Positions 15,454 through 23,808 of a DNA stretch of 36,528 nt are shown piece by piece. This DNA comes from Bacillus sp. (in: firmicutes) (GTDB taxonomy: Bacteria; Bacillota; Bacilli; Bacillales; Salisediminibacteriaceae), in NCBI GenBank assembly GCA_021208645.1, contig JAJOJL010000097.1:1-36528 (forward strand), given 5' to 3'. Position 1 is the first letter of the stretch. Every line of letters begins with the position of its first letter. The notes under the pieces were generated by a model that saw only the letters and a program-made list of their open reading frames with translations, was not told where the DNA came from and ran no database searches. A program made the translations under genes and the position numbers.

Positions 15454-16065
15454 TTACGCTGAAGTAGAAGAAGTAGGGTTAACTGGCAACATCCATTGAT
15501 AATGTACAGACAACATCCGCAGCACGATGATAGCCGTAAACAAAACAATAATTGTTCCTGTTGATTGTACCCAGCCTAACCCGATTAACAGCCCACCAAG
15601 CGCAGCCCAGACAATATAAATTTCTTTTCTTAATACTAACGGTTTTCTCCCAGCAAGGACATCGCGGATCATTCCACCACCAGTACCCGTTAAAACAGAT
15701 GCTGCAATTACGGCACTTAAAGGATGCCCCATGGAAACTGCAAACAGAGCGCCTTGAATAGAGAAGGCAGCTAACCCAATTGCATCGAATAAAACGCCCC
15801 ATTTCTTCCAATAGGAAAGCCAAAAACGGGGCAAGAAAAAGGCGATGGTCATGACGATCATAGCAATGGTGAACAGCGTTCCCTGGGCCCATAAGGCTGA
15901 TACAGGTAAGCCGATGAGTAAATTTCGAATGGCACCTCCACCAAAGGCTGCGGCAAACCCTAATACGTAAGCACCCATTAAATCATATTTTTCTTCTAAG
16001 GCAACAAGGACACCGCTTAAGGCGAAAGCTACGGTGCCAATCACATTTAAGATTTCCCACGTCAT
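15454..16065 (-). CDS. Trimeric intracellular cation (TRIC) channel family protein
   Basis: 203 residues with about seven hydrophobic segments and the internal duplication of the UPF0126/TRIC fold. First half: LNVIGTVAFALSGVLVAL, then GAYVLGFAAAFGGGAIRNLL. Second half: FDAIGLAAFSIQGALFAV, then VLTGTGGGMIRDVLAG. The GGG-IR(N/D) motifs are the conserved channel-lining turns. The family conducts K+ or other monovalent cations across the membrane. The ATG at 16065 is preceded by AAAGGAG at 9-bp spacing; a further upstream ATG would add about 19 residues without a site. It is convergent with the YceI gene. Confidence 0.9.
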   Translation of the reverse strand: MTWEILNVIGTVAFALSGVLVALEEKYDLMGAYVLGFAAAFGGGAIRNLLIGLPVSALWAQGTLFTIAMIVMTIAFFLPRFWLSYWKKWGVLFDAIGLAAFSIQGALFAVSMGHPLSAVIAASVLTGTGGGMIRDVLAGRKPLVLRKEIYIVWAALGGLLIGLGWVQSTGTIIVLFTAIIVLRMLSVHYQWMLPVNPTSSTSA

Positions 16066-16387
16066 GCTGAAATGCTCCTTTACCACGATTCTAAAATAAT
16101 CCTTATCTTTCACATACATCAAAAGGTACCCAATATTACTCCTTGCACATCCTATTATATTAAACGATGAAACTCACTTTTACCAAGGAAATATTAGTCA
16201 CCACATTTATGAGCATTTTATTTTACAAAAACAAAGGAAAAGTTTAAATTATAATGTAACCATATTAAATTAAACACGTATAAAAACCAAGGGCAAGATT
16301 GAATAAAATCCTTTTAATCTGTCATACAATGAAACTATACTTATAATTATAATTAATCGAAAATTCTGTCTTTAAGGAGTGGTATAT
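16066..16387. other. AT-rich divergent intergenic region
   Basis: It separates the divergent TRIC and YwnF-like genes and should contain both promoters. AT-rich -10-like stretches (for example TATAATTATAATTA near 16341) are visible, but I cannot fix a unique promoter. No gene or structured repeat is seen. Confidence 0.4.
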
Positions 16388-16835
16388 ATGAACCCATTTG
16401 CGACAAACAATGATACCCCAAAATTTTATAAAAAAAGAATTTGAAGAATTGAAAAAGTTAACAGCACCGATCGTTCGAAAATATTCCATTTACAGCTTTG
16501 CTTCGGCAAGTTTAATTTTATTTTCAGTTATAAATTTATACTTTTTATTCTTTCATACAAATTGGGCACAGGAAATCACTATGTTAATAGTTTACGGTGT
16601 TGTTGGAGCACTTGGCCTCGCCTTGTTTAAGGAATCCAGTTTTCAAAGCAAACGAGTCTTTAAGTTAGGGTACCATTATATGGTTAATCGAATGAGGGAA
16701 AGTACTCATTTGTACGATTACCGTAAGGAAAGATACTTGCAGTTAATAAATAAAAACCCCATGGAAGCAATCAACATATTTAGGGAATTTCTCATGGAAG
16801 AACAGAGAATGAAAGTAAATAATGGGAAGAATTAA
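16388..16835 (+). pseudogene. ywnF: YwnF-like DUF5392 membrane protein with an N-terminal frameshift
   Basis: AAGGAG lies 9 bases before the ATG at 16388, which opens MNPFATNNDT and then hits TGA after 18 codons. The remaining ~140 codons (QNFIKKEFEELKKLTAPIVR onwards) are open in another frame. Dropping one C from CCCC at 16416-16419 joins them as NNDTQNFIKKEF. The body has two adjacent hydrophobic segments, SIYSFASASLILFSVINLYF and ITMLIVYGVVGALGLALF. A basic, helical C-terminal part ends EAINIFREFLMEEQRMK. This resembles the YwnF/DUF5392 family, of unknown function. Translation could also start at an internal TTG (16398) without a good site. Confidence 0.6.
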
Positions 16836-16865
16836 AATCGTAAGCTTTAATCTTTCTATTTCTGC

Positions 16866-16897
16866 AAAAAAAGTATGGGGGTGACCCATACTTTTTT
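16866..16897 (+). terminator. Intrinsic terminator after the YwnF-like gene
   Basis: AAAAAAGTATGGG pairs with CCCATACTTTTTT around a 5-base loop. It has A and T tracts on both sides. Confidence 0.85.
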
Positions 16898-17042
16898 GTA
16901 TATTCCACGTAGAGACTGCATATATTTATAAACACGTTGGAGATTTGTTCCAGCTTTTTTTCATTTAACTAAGCTACGGTATAGCTTGTTCAAAAAACAT
17001 ATCGCGATTATTGATTATTATTGTGAAAGAGGAGAGAACGTA

Positions 17043-17283
17043 ATGGTGAAATGCTAAAAATTGGAATCAAATTGGACTTACGGAGGAAGAATACAAGCGG
17101 TTTAACGAATTAAAATATTGTCTAAACCAAGCAGTTTCTCCTGGATATGCCAAACTTTACAAGCAAGAACTAGATTCCTTAATTGCCAAAGGTAGAAGCA
17201 GAATCATAAAAACTACCATTAGACTGGATAGAAAGAAAATCATCAACCGTAACATTGGTGAGTTAAACAAAACGATTGGGTAA
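17043..17283 (+). pseudogene. Small basic protein of unknown family, frameshifted at codon 3
   Basis: GAGGAGAG precedes the ATG at 17043, but this frame stops after four codons (ATG GTG AAA TGC TAA). Removing one A from 17049-17051 opens a frame of about 79 residues: MVNAKNWNQIGLTEEEYKRF, then a Cys-containing helical stretch, then IIKTTIRLDRKKIINRNIGE, ending at 17283. A two-base loss from a longer A-run would also explain it. The protein would be helical and basic. I do not recognise the family. A terminator follows at once, which supports a real transcription unit. No in-frame start exists without the correction. Confidence 0.5.
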
Positions 17284-17291
17284 AAAATAAG

Positions 17292-17326
17292 GGCTGGCTT
17301 CCTAATGAAGTCAGCCTTCTCTTTTT
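17292..17326 (+). terminator. Intrinsic terminator after the small frameshifted gene
   Basis: GGCTGGCTTC pairs with GAAGTCAGCC (one mismatch-type G-U pair), then TTCTCTTTTT. Confidence 0.8.
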
Positions 17327-17445
17327 CCTACTTCATAAAAATAAATATGTTGTTTCTAATAATCAAGAAAAACAGCCATTAGCCTTTGGTTATTTTTTCA
17401 ATTAACACACACAATAATAAGTGACTTCAGGGTGAAGGCTGGTGT

Positions 17446-18414
17446 TTGTGGAAAATGACCTATATTTTATTAATAATCGGTTTCGTTTTACTTATTAAAG
17501 GAGCAGATTTTTTTGTGGAGGGCTCCTCGAAGATTGCAAGGAAACTCCAAATTCCTCCCCTATTAGTTGGATTAACCATCGTTGCATTTGGTACGAGTTC
17601 ACCAGAAGGAACGGTCAGTATCATTGCCGCATTAGAAGGGAATTCCGATTTGACGTTAGGTAACCTTGTAGGGAGTAATATACTTAACATGTCATTAGTT
17701 GTAGGTTTAACAGCAATTATCTCCCCTTTAAAGGTGGAAAATGACACGATACGTAAAGAAATTCCCTTTACTTTTTTAGCGAGCATCGCTTTGGTTGTCT
17801 TTATGAGTGATGTGATTCTGCAAGGAGCGGATGCGAATGCCATTACAAGGGGAGACGGCCTCATTTTATTACTGTTCTTTACTATTTTTATGTACTACAT
17901 TTACGAAGCAGCGAGAAACAGTAAGGACAAAGGATTGGGAGAAGAAATGGTGCCGGAGGGTACAGGCACGTGGACAATGAATACGGTCATGACAATCGGA
18001 GGTTTAGTAGCGATTATTTTTGGCGGTCATTTCGTCGTTGATAGCAGTGTTACGATTGCCTTGCTATTTGGAATGAGTGAAGCACTTGTTGGATTAACCA
18101 TTGTTGCTATTGGGACATCGTTACCGGAATTAATTACCTCCATTACGGCTGCTATGAAAAACCATAGTGATATCGCATTAGGAAATATTGTTGGTAGCAG
18201 TATTTTTAATATCCTGTTTGTATTAGGGATTGCATCTAGTATTGCGCCATTACCTGTGAATGATAAACTATTTTTTGATGTCACATCCATGTTACTATTT
18301 ACGATCGTCTTATTTATTTTTGCCCTTACACAATGTAAAGTTTCTAAACGAGAGGGATTCGTTTTATCGTTGGCCTATATTCTCTATTTAATTTATATTA
18401 TTATGAGAAACTAG
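17446..18414 (+). CDS. CaCA-family calcium/sodium antiporter (YrbG-like)
   Basis: 322 residues, about ten membrane helices. The two inverted alpha repeats that form the ion path are clear. Alpha-1 is VAFGTSSPEGTVSI followed by LVGSNILNMSLVVGL; alpha-2 is VAIGTSLPELITSITAA followed by IVGSSIFNILFVLGI. The conserved acidic residue sits in PEG and PEL. The family exchanges Ca2+ for Na+ or H+ at the cell membrane. The start is uncertain: TTG at 17446 is 7 bases from AAGG, while the ATG at 17455 is 16 bases away. It is convergent with the sensor kinase gene, sharing a terminator. Confidence 0.9.
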   Translation: MWKMTYILLIIGFVLLIKGADFFVEGSSKIARKLQIPPLLVGLTIVAFGTSSPEGTVSIIAALEGNSDLTLGNLVGSNILNMSLVVGLTAIISPLKVENDTIRKEIPFTFLASIALVVFMSDVILQGADANAITRGDGLILLLFFTIFMYYIYEAARNSKDKGLGEEMVPEGTGTWTMNTVMTIGGLVAIIFGGHFVVDSSVTIALLFGMSEALVGLTIVAIGTSLPELITSITAAMKNHSDIALGNIVGSSIFNILFVLGIASSIAPLPVNDKLFFDVTSMLLFTIVLFIFALTQCKVSKREGFVLSLAYILYLIYIIMRN

Positions 18415-18428
18415 AATTGATATGGAAA

Positions 18429-18475
18429 AGGCGTAAGTAAAGGAAGAAGTTTCCCTTTCTTACGCCTCTTTGTCT
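18429..18475. terminator. Terminator shared by convergent CaCA and kinase genes
   Basis: AGGCGTAAG pairs with CTTACGCCT, with AAAGG/CCTTT-like inner pairing. Its right arm overlaps the last codons of the kinase gene on the minus strand. Confidence 0.7.
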
Positions 18476-19759
18476 GTTTTATTTTTTCGTTTATTAATGC
18501 GTTTTTCATTTACAAGGGGAATGCGTATCTTGAACTGTGAGCCTCTATTTAGTTCACTAGTAATTTTGATGGATCCGCTCATGGAGTGGATAATCCGAAA
18601 GGAAGTCATCATTCCCAGTCCTGTCCCATTTTCTCCTTTTGTAGAGAAGTACGGCTCACCTATTCTTTTTAACTGTTCTTCTGTCATACCTACACCTGTG
18701 TCGGCAATCGTTAAAGACAGTCGATTTTTTTCTTTTTTTTGCTTTAAGGACAATGCCCCACCAGAAGGCATCGCTTCCACACAATTTTTCGTAATATTTA
18801 ACAGGCACTGCTGCAGCAATTGTTTTTCACCTAGTACCCAGAGACTGCTATCTATTTCTTCAATCTCCACAGTTACTGAATTCATATTTGCAAGGGGGGT
18901 AATAACTTCAACAGTTTTATCTAATTCGTCTTTTATATTGAGATATGTTTGCTGCTCCTGAGCAGGCTTAGCAAAAGCTAAATATTCGCCAATAATTTTA
19001 TTGGCACGATCAATTTCATCAATAGAAATATTTAAGAATTCTTTTCTTTTTTTCTCAGATAGATTTGTGTCCTTCATTAGTTGTAAAAATCCTTTAACAA
19101 CAGTTAAGGGATTTCTTACTTCATGGGAGATAGAGGAAGCTAAGTGATTTACCATCTCCATTTTCTCCCCATGAATCATTTCGCGCTTCATAAAAAGCAT
19201 TTCCTTCATTAATTCTTGAAAATAGATAATGATGGCCACTGCAGTAATTTGCAACAAAAACAAAGATATTCCAGCAAACCAAGGAGTTGTGTCTAGGTAA
19301 AAGAAAGTAATATAGGCTGTTGTAAAGATGATTGATATGGCAGCCATCGCAATACCCGACAGTACTTTATCATTATGGGATAGTAACTTCCATCTTGGAT
19401 ATACAAAAATAAAGAACAACATATGTAAGGTGGCAATTACGAATGTTACTTGTACACCGTCACCACCAAAAAAAAGACCGGTAGGATATATTGACTAACC
19501 ACAATACGATAGCAGCAGGTACCCCACCATATATACTGCCTATAATGGTGGCCACATACCTTAAATCGAAAATTAATCCCTGTTTTGCTTCGATAGGAAA
19601 GGCGATACAGCTAATGATTGCTAAACTGTAGGAAAAAACTTTAATCCACCTTTTCCAGGTCCCGTTCAGAGGTGTTTGATCAATAAGAATTGGAATGAAT
19701 AATAGAAAGAAAAGTAGAAATAGAAAATTTAATAGCAAGATCTGCATAACTCCATCCAT
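18460..19759 (-). pseudogene. 5TM-LYT sensor histidine kinase, split by a single-base frameshift
   Basis: The gene starts at the ATG at 19759 (MDGVMQILLLNFLF; AGGAGGG 8 bases upstream). The N-terminal part has membrane helices and the 5TMR-LYT signature AKQGLIFDLRYVATIIGSIY, then GGVPAAIV. This frame stops after SYRSFFWW at an eight-T run (plus-strand A 19468-19475). Removing one T continues SFFGGDGVQVTFVIATLHML into the second part. That part has more membrane helices, H-box SSISHEVRNPLTVVKGF, N-box QQCLLNITKNCVEAM, G1 IADTGVGM and an intact G2 GTGLGMM. The joined kinase of ~432 residues resembles sporulation-kinase-type sensors. The second half could be translated separately from 19422, but lacks the sensor. 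Confidence 0.8.
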
Positions 19760-19926
19760 AGCTGTGTCCCTCCTACAATTAATTCCTAATTTAAACATAT
19801 TACAGTTTTATGCATTATGGAATACAAATTATGATAATTTTTGAAATTAATTTACTATTTATCCTACTTTTATCCTATTCAAGAATGTAGAAAAAGTTGT
19901 CTTTTTGATTTTTGTGGCAAAAAAGA

Positions 19927-19967
19927 GGGAGTTCCCAAAGGAGAAATTCACTCCTTTGGGGACTCCC
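19927..19967 (-). terminator. Terminator of the sodium symporter gene
   Basis: GGGAGTTCCCAAAGGAG pairs with CTCCTTTGGGGACTCCC (17 bp, one G-U). On the minus strand it is followed by CTCTTTTTTG. It lies 82 bp past the symporter stop. Confidence 0.85.
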
Positions 19968-20048
19968 CCGAATCAATAAGCATAGCTGCAATCAATACAC
20001 GATTATAGTTTCTATTCATGATGGTGTCTGTAAAGACGAATCCTGGAT

Positions 20049-21398
20049 TTATACTAAGCCTGCAATGAAAACGATAAGAATTAATATTGGTGCGACGAAT
20101 CGTAATACAAAAATCCAAGCGTTACCTGTGAATGTATCACCAAAATCAGAATGGTTGAGAGCATCTGCTTTTTTCCATCCCCAGCCAATGAATAAGGCAA
20201 TGATCATTCCTCCAAGGGGAAGGAAGATATTTGAGGCGATGAAATCCATACTGTCAATAATATCTGGCTGACCGAAGAAGGAGATATGGGACCATACGCC
20301 ATTTCCTAATGAAGCAGGAATACCTAAAAGGAAAATGATACCACCAATGATTAAAGACGCTTTCTTTCTGGACCATTCAAATTTACGTATAAAATAAGCT
20401 ACGGCTACTTCCAGTAAGGATACAGCAGAAGATAAGGCGGCTGCTGACAGGAGGAAGAAGAACAATAGCCCGTACACTTGACCAAATGCAATTTCTCCAA
20501 ATATTCCAGGCAATGTTATGAATGCCAGGCCAGCCCCAGAAGATGGGTCAATACCAAATGCAAACACCGCAGGGAAGATCATTAAACCGGCAATGATGGC
20601 AAATAACGTATCTAAACCGGCAACACTGACCGCCGCACCTGGAAGCTTATGCTCTTTTTTCAAGTAACTTCCGTACGTAATCAGCGCACCCATCCCAAGA
20701 CTTAAGGAGAAAAATGCCTGCCCCAACGCTGCTAAGTATACCTTTGGATCCAACAATGCACTCCAATCTGGGCTGAATAAAAAGCGCAATGCTTCTTGCG
20801 TGCCTCCTAATGTAAAGCTATATCCAGCAAGAACAATAACTAATATAGCCAGTAAAGGCATTAAAATCTTATTGGCTTTTTCAATTCCTTTTTTAATCCC
20901 TACAAATACAACGCCAACTGTCATGGCCATAAATAGGAACTGCCAGAACAATGGTTGAACAGAGTTGGAAATGAAGCCAACGAAAAATCCATAATAACCA
21001 CCATCATCAGGGGCGGTATTTAAATTCCCAATTAAATATTGCACAAAGTAAAAGACAGACCAACCGGCAACTACGGCATAGAAAGATAAAATAATAAATG
21101 CAGATGCAACGCCCATAATTCCTGCTACTACCCAAGGCTTACCTGGTGCCAGCTTTGTAAATGCTCCAACAACATCACTTTGTGATCTCCGACCGATGGT
21201 AAACTCGGCCATTAGAATCGGAATACCAATAAGTAAAATACATAATACATAAATTAATAGAAATGCCGCCCCTCCATTGTCACCTGTTACATAGGAAAAT
21301 CTCCAAATATTCCCTAGGCCAACGGCAGAGCCCATTGCTGCTAGGATAAAACCTAGCCGTGAATTCCATTGTTCGCGATTGCTACTTAAGTCACTCAT
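20049..21398 (-). CDS. Sodium-dependent symporter, neurotransmitter:sodium symporter (SNF) family
   Basis: 449 residues, about 12 helices, the normal size of bacterial NSS transporters such as YhdH and YocR. The helix 1 signature WNSRLGFILAAMGSAVGLGN followed by IWRFSYVTGDNGG carries the unwound Na+/substrate site. GRRSQSDVVGAF, FFSLSLGMGALITYGSYL (helix 6 site) and the helix 8 region are also present. It takes up an amino-acid-like solute with Na+. The exact substrate cannot be read. AAAGGAGGG precedes the ATG. The gene appears to stand alone, with a terminator at 19927-19967. Confidence 0.93.
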   Translation of the reverse strand: MSDLSSNREQWNSRLGFILAAMGSAVGLGNIWRFSYVTGDNGGAAFLLIYVLCILLIGIPILMAEFTIGRRSQSDVVGAFTKLAPGKPWVVAGIMGVASAFIILSFYAVVAGWSVFYFVQYLIGNLNTAPDDGGYYGFFVGFISNSVQPLFWQFLFMAMTVGVVFVGIKKGIEKANKILMPLLAILVIVLAGYSFTLGGTQEALRFLFSPDWSALLDPKVYLAALGQAFFSLSLGMGALITYGSYLKKEHKLPGAAVSVAGLDTLFAIIAGLMIFPAVFAFGIDPSSGAGLAFITLPGIFGEIAFGQVYGLLFFFLLSAAALSSAVSLLEVAVAYFIRKFEWSRKKASLIIGGIIFLLGIPASLGNGVWSHISFFGQPDIIDSMDFIASNIFLPLGGMIIALFIGWGWKKADALNHSDFGDTFTGNAWIFVLRFVAPILILIVFIAGLV

Positions 21399-21564
21399 GT
21401 AATTCCCTCCTTTAACGCTTTAAAATTTTAAAACTTTATGAAAGTAATATAACATAACCTTTCAGATATTTCTGCATCTTTTTTAAATTTTTTTAACTGT
21501 TTTTAAAAGGCATGAATGTTTAACAATGAGGGTAATGTATCATAAACTAATAATATCTTTTTAG

Positions 21565-21847
21565 AAGGCTCTTTTCGCATAGATTGTTGTTTTTGAGCAA
21601 TATTTTGGGCTTGGTTACGCTACAGGCGGACGCTTTCCGCGGGCAATGCCTCAGCCTCCTCGGGAAAATCGCCCTGCGGTGTCTTCGTCTATTGATCCTG
21701 TCTCTTCCTCTGCTAGTATAGCTCCGATGTCCAGTCCGTCGAGACAACTCGCAGCAATTTCATGAAGCAACGCTCGTCGCTGGAGTCGCCGCCTTCCGCT
21801 CCACCAGACCTTTTTAAAATAGCAACAAAGTTTACGAAAAGAGCCTT
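21565..21847. repeat. TIR-bounded noncoding repeat (GGCTCT family), copy 1
   Basis: Perfect 13-bp terminal inverted repeats AAGGCTCTTTTCG (21565-21577) and CGAAAAGAGCCTT (21835-21847) enclose 283 bp. Internally it has GCTACAGG followed by CGCTTTCCGCGGGCAA and CAGCCTCCTCG, all shared with the copy at 22791-23024. GC content is well above the surroundings. No coding sequence is supported in it. From memory such repeats are widespread in alkaliphilic Bacillaceae. MITE-like; the mobilising transposase is not in the window. Confidence 0.75.
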
Positions 21848-21874
21848 TCAGAAAATAGAACGGAGAGTGTTACT

Positions 21875-22021
21875 ATGTTTCGTTGGTTTAGGCAAAAATG
21901 CGCTATTTGTAAAGGGAAATTAGTTAGTCCTACAGCGTATATCGATGACAAGGGCAATGCCATAAAAGTCTGCTATAAATGCTTATCGTATGCAGAACGG
22001 CGGGCTTATCGAAAGAGATAA
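21875..22021 (+). CDS. 48-residue zinc-ribbon-like protein
   Basis: ATG at 21875 follows CGGAGAG with 7-8 bases. The product is MFRWFRQKCAICKGKLVSPT, then AYIDDKGNAIKVCYKCLSYA, ending ERRAYRKR. The four cysteines in C-x2-C and C-x2-C spacing, 22 residues apart, predict a single zinc ribbon. The protein is strongly basic (C-terminal RRAYRKR), which suggests RNA, DNA or ribosome contact, but the function is unknown. It follows the GGCTCT repeat by 27 bp and is closed by a terminator, so it looks like a complete transcription unit. It is too short for most gene callers. Confidence 0.7.
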   Translation: MFRWFRQKCAICKGKLVSPTAYIDDKGNAIKVCYKCLSYAERRAYRKR

Positions 22022-22056
22022 AAAGTTTACTAGATTAATAATCTAAAATAATGAAA

Positions 22057-22086
22057 ATGGCCTTTGTTGAAAGGCCGTTTTTTTGT
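22057..22086 (+). terminator. Intrinsic terminator after the zinc-ribbon gene
   Basis: GGCCTTT-gttg-AAAGGCC followed by G and seven T; a strong, compact terminator. Confidence 0.85.
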
Positions 22087-22285
22087 GATTTTTAATTACG
22101 ATTTTAAATAAAATCATAAGTCCAAGGAAGCTGATCAAGTATCTTCTATACCGAAAAGTAAGGCAAATAACTTTTTTTTTCGTTTTCTGTATAAATGCCC
22201 TTTAGGCTTGGTCGATTACCGTTTCTATTAATATGGCAAATCATAGAATAATCCGATGAAAAAATACGAAAGGAGTAGAATCCCT

Positions 22286-22785
22286 ATGTTCGGATTTTCT
22301 ATGACGAAGATGATAAGGGCACATTCCAATAAACTAGACAAGAATCTACGAGATTCTATGCTTCACTTATATAAACCATTTAAGTGGACCCCATGCTTCC
22401 TTCATAAGTTTCTTGAAGGAATGATAAAAAGCAGCAAGAAACTGTCTGTCATTGTTGAGATGGATAGTAGTTGTTATGATGAGGCTTATAACGAAATGGA
22501 TAACGTGGTAAAAAAACATTATCGCTGCAAAATGAAGAAACAATTCAAGTCGATCTCCTGCTGCAGTATGGAGATCGTGTGGCAGGGTCGTATATTGCTT
22601 TATCAGGAACGTCCATGGCGACGCCTATCTGTGCAGGGATTGTTGTGTTAATGCTCGAGTATAATCCCCACCTCTCACCAGATGAGGTAAAGGCAAGGTT
22701 AATGAATGGTGCAGACTTATGGAGGGACAGGGATGCGAACATTTATGGCGCCGGTTATATCGATGGGAAGAATGCTGTTAATTAA
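22286..22785 (+). pseudogene. aprX: aprX serine protease gene with deleted catalytic core
   Basis: The N-terminal ~93 codons match the AprX prodomain: MFGFSMTKMIRAHSNKLDKN, YKPFKWTPCFLHKFLEG, SVIVEMD and the junction FKSISCCS. The C-terminal ~70 codons, in another frame, match its last part: GDRVAGSYIALSGTSMATPI (catalytic Ser in GTSMATP), SPDEVKARLMNGADLW and NIYGAGYIDGKNAVN. By comparison with AprX (about 440 residues), roughly 280 codons with the catalytic Asp and His are gone. The junction lies between about 22555 and 22585. AAGGAG precedes the start. The deletion is larger than a sequencing slip can explain, so this is a true pseudogene. A mobile repeat sits 6 bp after its stop. Confidence 0.88.
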
Positions 22786-22790
22786 AACTA

Positions 22791-23024
22791 AGGCTCTGTT
22801 AGTCTTTGTTGTTGATTTTTGCTACAGGAGCTCGCTTTCCGCGGGCAACGCTTCAGCCTCCTCGTCCCTGCGGGGTCTTCAGCCGTTGCTTTTCCCGCAG
22901 GACTTTGTGGTGCTTCGTGGGGGAATCCCACGCACGAAGAAAATGCGTTAGCATTTTCGAGGAGTCTCGCTCCTTTCGCAAAATCAACGCATATCCAAAA
23001 TCAACATTATCCACTAACAGAGCC
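22791..23024. repeat. TIR-bounded noncoding repeat (GGCTCT family), copy 2, with target duplication
   Basis: GGCTCTGTTAGT (22792-22803) and ACTAACAGAGCC (23013-23024) are perfect terminal inverted repeats. AAAACTA occurs directly outside both ends (22784-22790 and 23025-23031), a 7-bp target duplication. Inside are GCTACAGG, CGCTTTCCGCGGGCAACG and CAGCCTCCTCG as in the first copy, plus several hairpins. The TIRs share only GGCTCT with the first copy (the next bases differ but still pair). This marks an insertion just downstream of the aprX remnant. Confidence 0.75.
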
Positions 23025-23031
23025 AAAACTA

Positions 23032-23133
23032 ATGATGGAAAATGCCTATTGGTTCATTTTTTATTTAATCATGCCTATCTTTAATGCTTTCGCCTTAATA
23101 TCCATTCCGGAAAAGTTATTTTTGCATAAATAA
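23032..23133 (+). CDS. Possible 33-residue hydrophobic peptide
   Basis: A short frame from ATG ATG (23032 or 23035) encodes MMENAYWFIFYLIMPIFNAF followed by ALISIPEKLFLHK, mostly one hydrophobic segment. There is no ribosome binding site, and the upstream sequence is the TSD of the neighbouring repeat, so the original 5' region may have been displaced by that insertion. It may be a remnant or chance frame. Confidence 0.2.
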   Translation: MMENAYWFIFYLIMPIFNAFALISIPEKLFLHK

Positions 23134-23172
23134 ATAATAGCGAAGCTAATTTCTCCATAGGTGTGATTTCGC

Positions 23173-23730
23173 ATGGATAACGACACGTTAGATCTTATTG
23201 GTAACTGGGTAGAACATATTGGGGCAACGATAGCAGCAATCGGGGAAACAGAACAATTAGCAGGAAATATGGACCTTGGATTACAAATTGGTTCCTTTGG
23301 AAATGCCGTACAAGGGATAGGAAATGCATTTCAAGCACTTGCAAACGAAGAGGACACAGGAGTAAATGTTGGCAACTGGCTCCAAGCTGCTGGTACTTCT
23401 GCTAATTCCCTGGCCGAATATAAAATGCTTCACAATACCACTACAACGGAAGATGCAGGTAAACTAGAAATCATTGGGGATTCATTGCAATCTGCAGGTT
23501 CCATGCTGGCGTCTATCGGCAGATTAGATGACGCACCTAGGCTCGTTTTAGGCAACGTTATCCAATCTATCGGTGCAGCAATGGAAGGGATAGGTGTTTA
23601 TATTTCGTTAGTATCAGACGAACAGCGTGGCCAGCTTATTGAAACCATTGGTGGATGGCTCCAATCCATCGGTACGGCCTATCAGGCCATTGGCGCAACG
23701 AGGAATTATTTAAACAGAGATACATTTTGA
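23173..23730 (+). CDS. DUF6944-type repetitive protein, paralog 1
   Basis: 185 residues made almost wholly of six degenerate modules of about 22-30 residues. Each module has two glycine-headed heptads of the form G-x-x-hydrophobic-Q-x-hydrophobic, for example GNWVEHIGATIAAIG, GNAVQGIGNAFQAL, GNWLQAAGTSANSL, GDSLQSAGSMLASIG, GNVIQSIGAAMEGIG and GGWLQSIGTAYQAIG. No signal peptide or classical membrane helix is present. Glycine every seventh residue suggests tightly packed helices (glycine-zipper or Alacoil-like). I believe this is the family named DUF6944 repetitive proteins; function unknown. AGGTG precedes the ATG. It is the first of four paralogs in a row. Confidence 0.8.
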   Translation: MDNDTLDLIGNWVEHIGATIAAIGETEQLAGNMDLGLQIGSFGNAVQGIGNAFQALANEEDTGVNVGNWLQAAGTSANSLAEYKMLHNTTTTEDAGKLEIIGDSLQSAGSMLASIGRLDDAPRLVLGNVIQSIGAAMEGIGVYISLVSDEQRGQLIETIGGWLQSIGTAYQAIGATRNYLNRDTF

Positions 23731-23808
23731 GCATAGGTTAGTAAGGAAGGCTTCGTTTTTGAAAAAACAAGAATAATTTAACGAAACCATATGGGTGGCT
23801 GACTGGTT

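Noticed and set aside
15479..15892. Second open frame on the minus strand within the TRIC gene
   Set aside because: Cys-, Trp- and Arg-rich shadow translation; the TRIC frame has clear family motifs.
22806..23133. Overlapping plus-strand open frames across the second GGCTCT repeat
   Set aside because: Ser/Arg/Cys-rich translations of a GC-rich repeat bounded by TIRs and a target duplication; no start signal.
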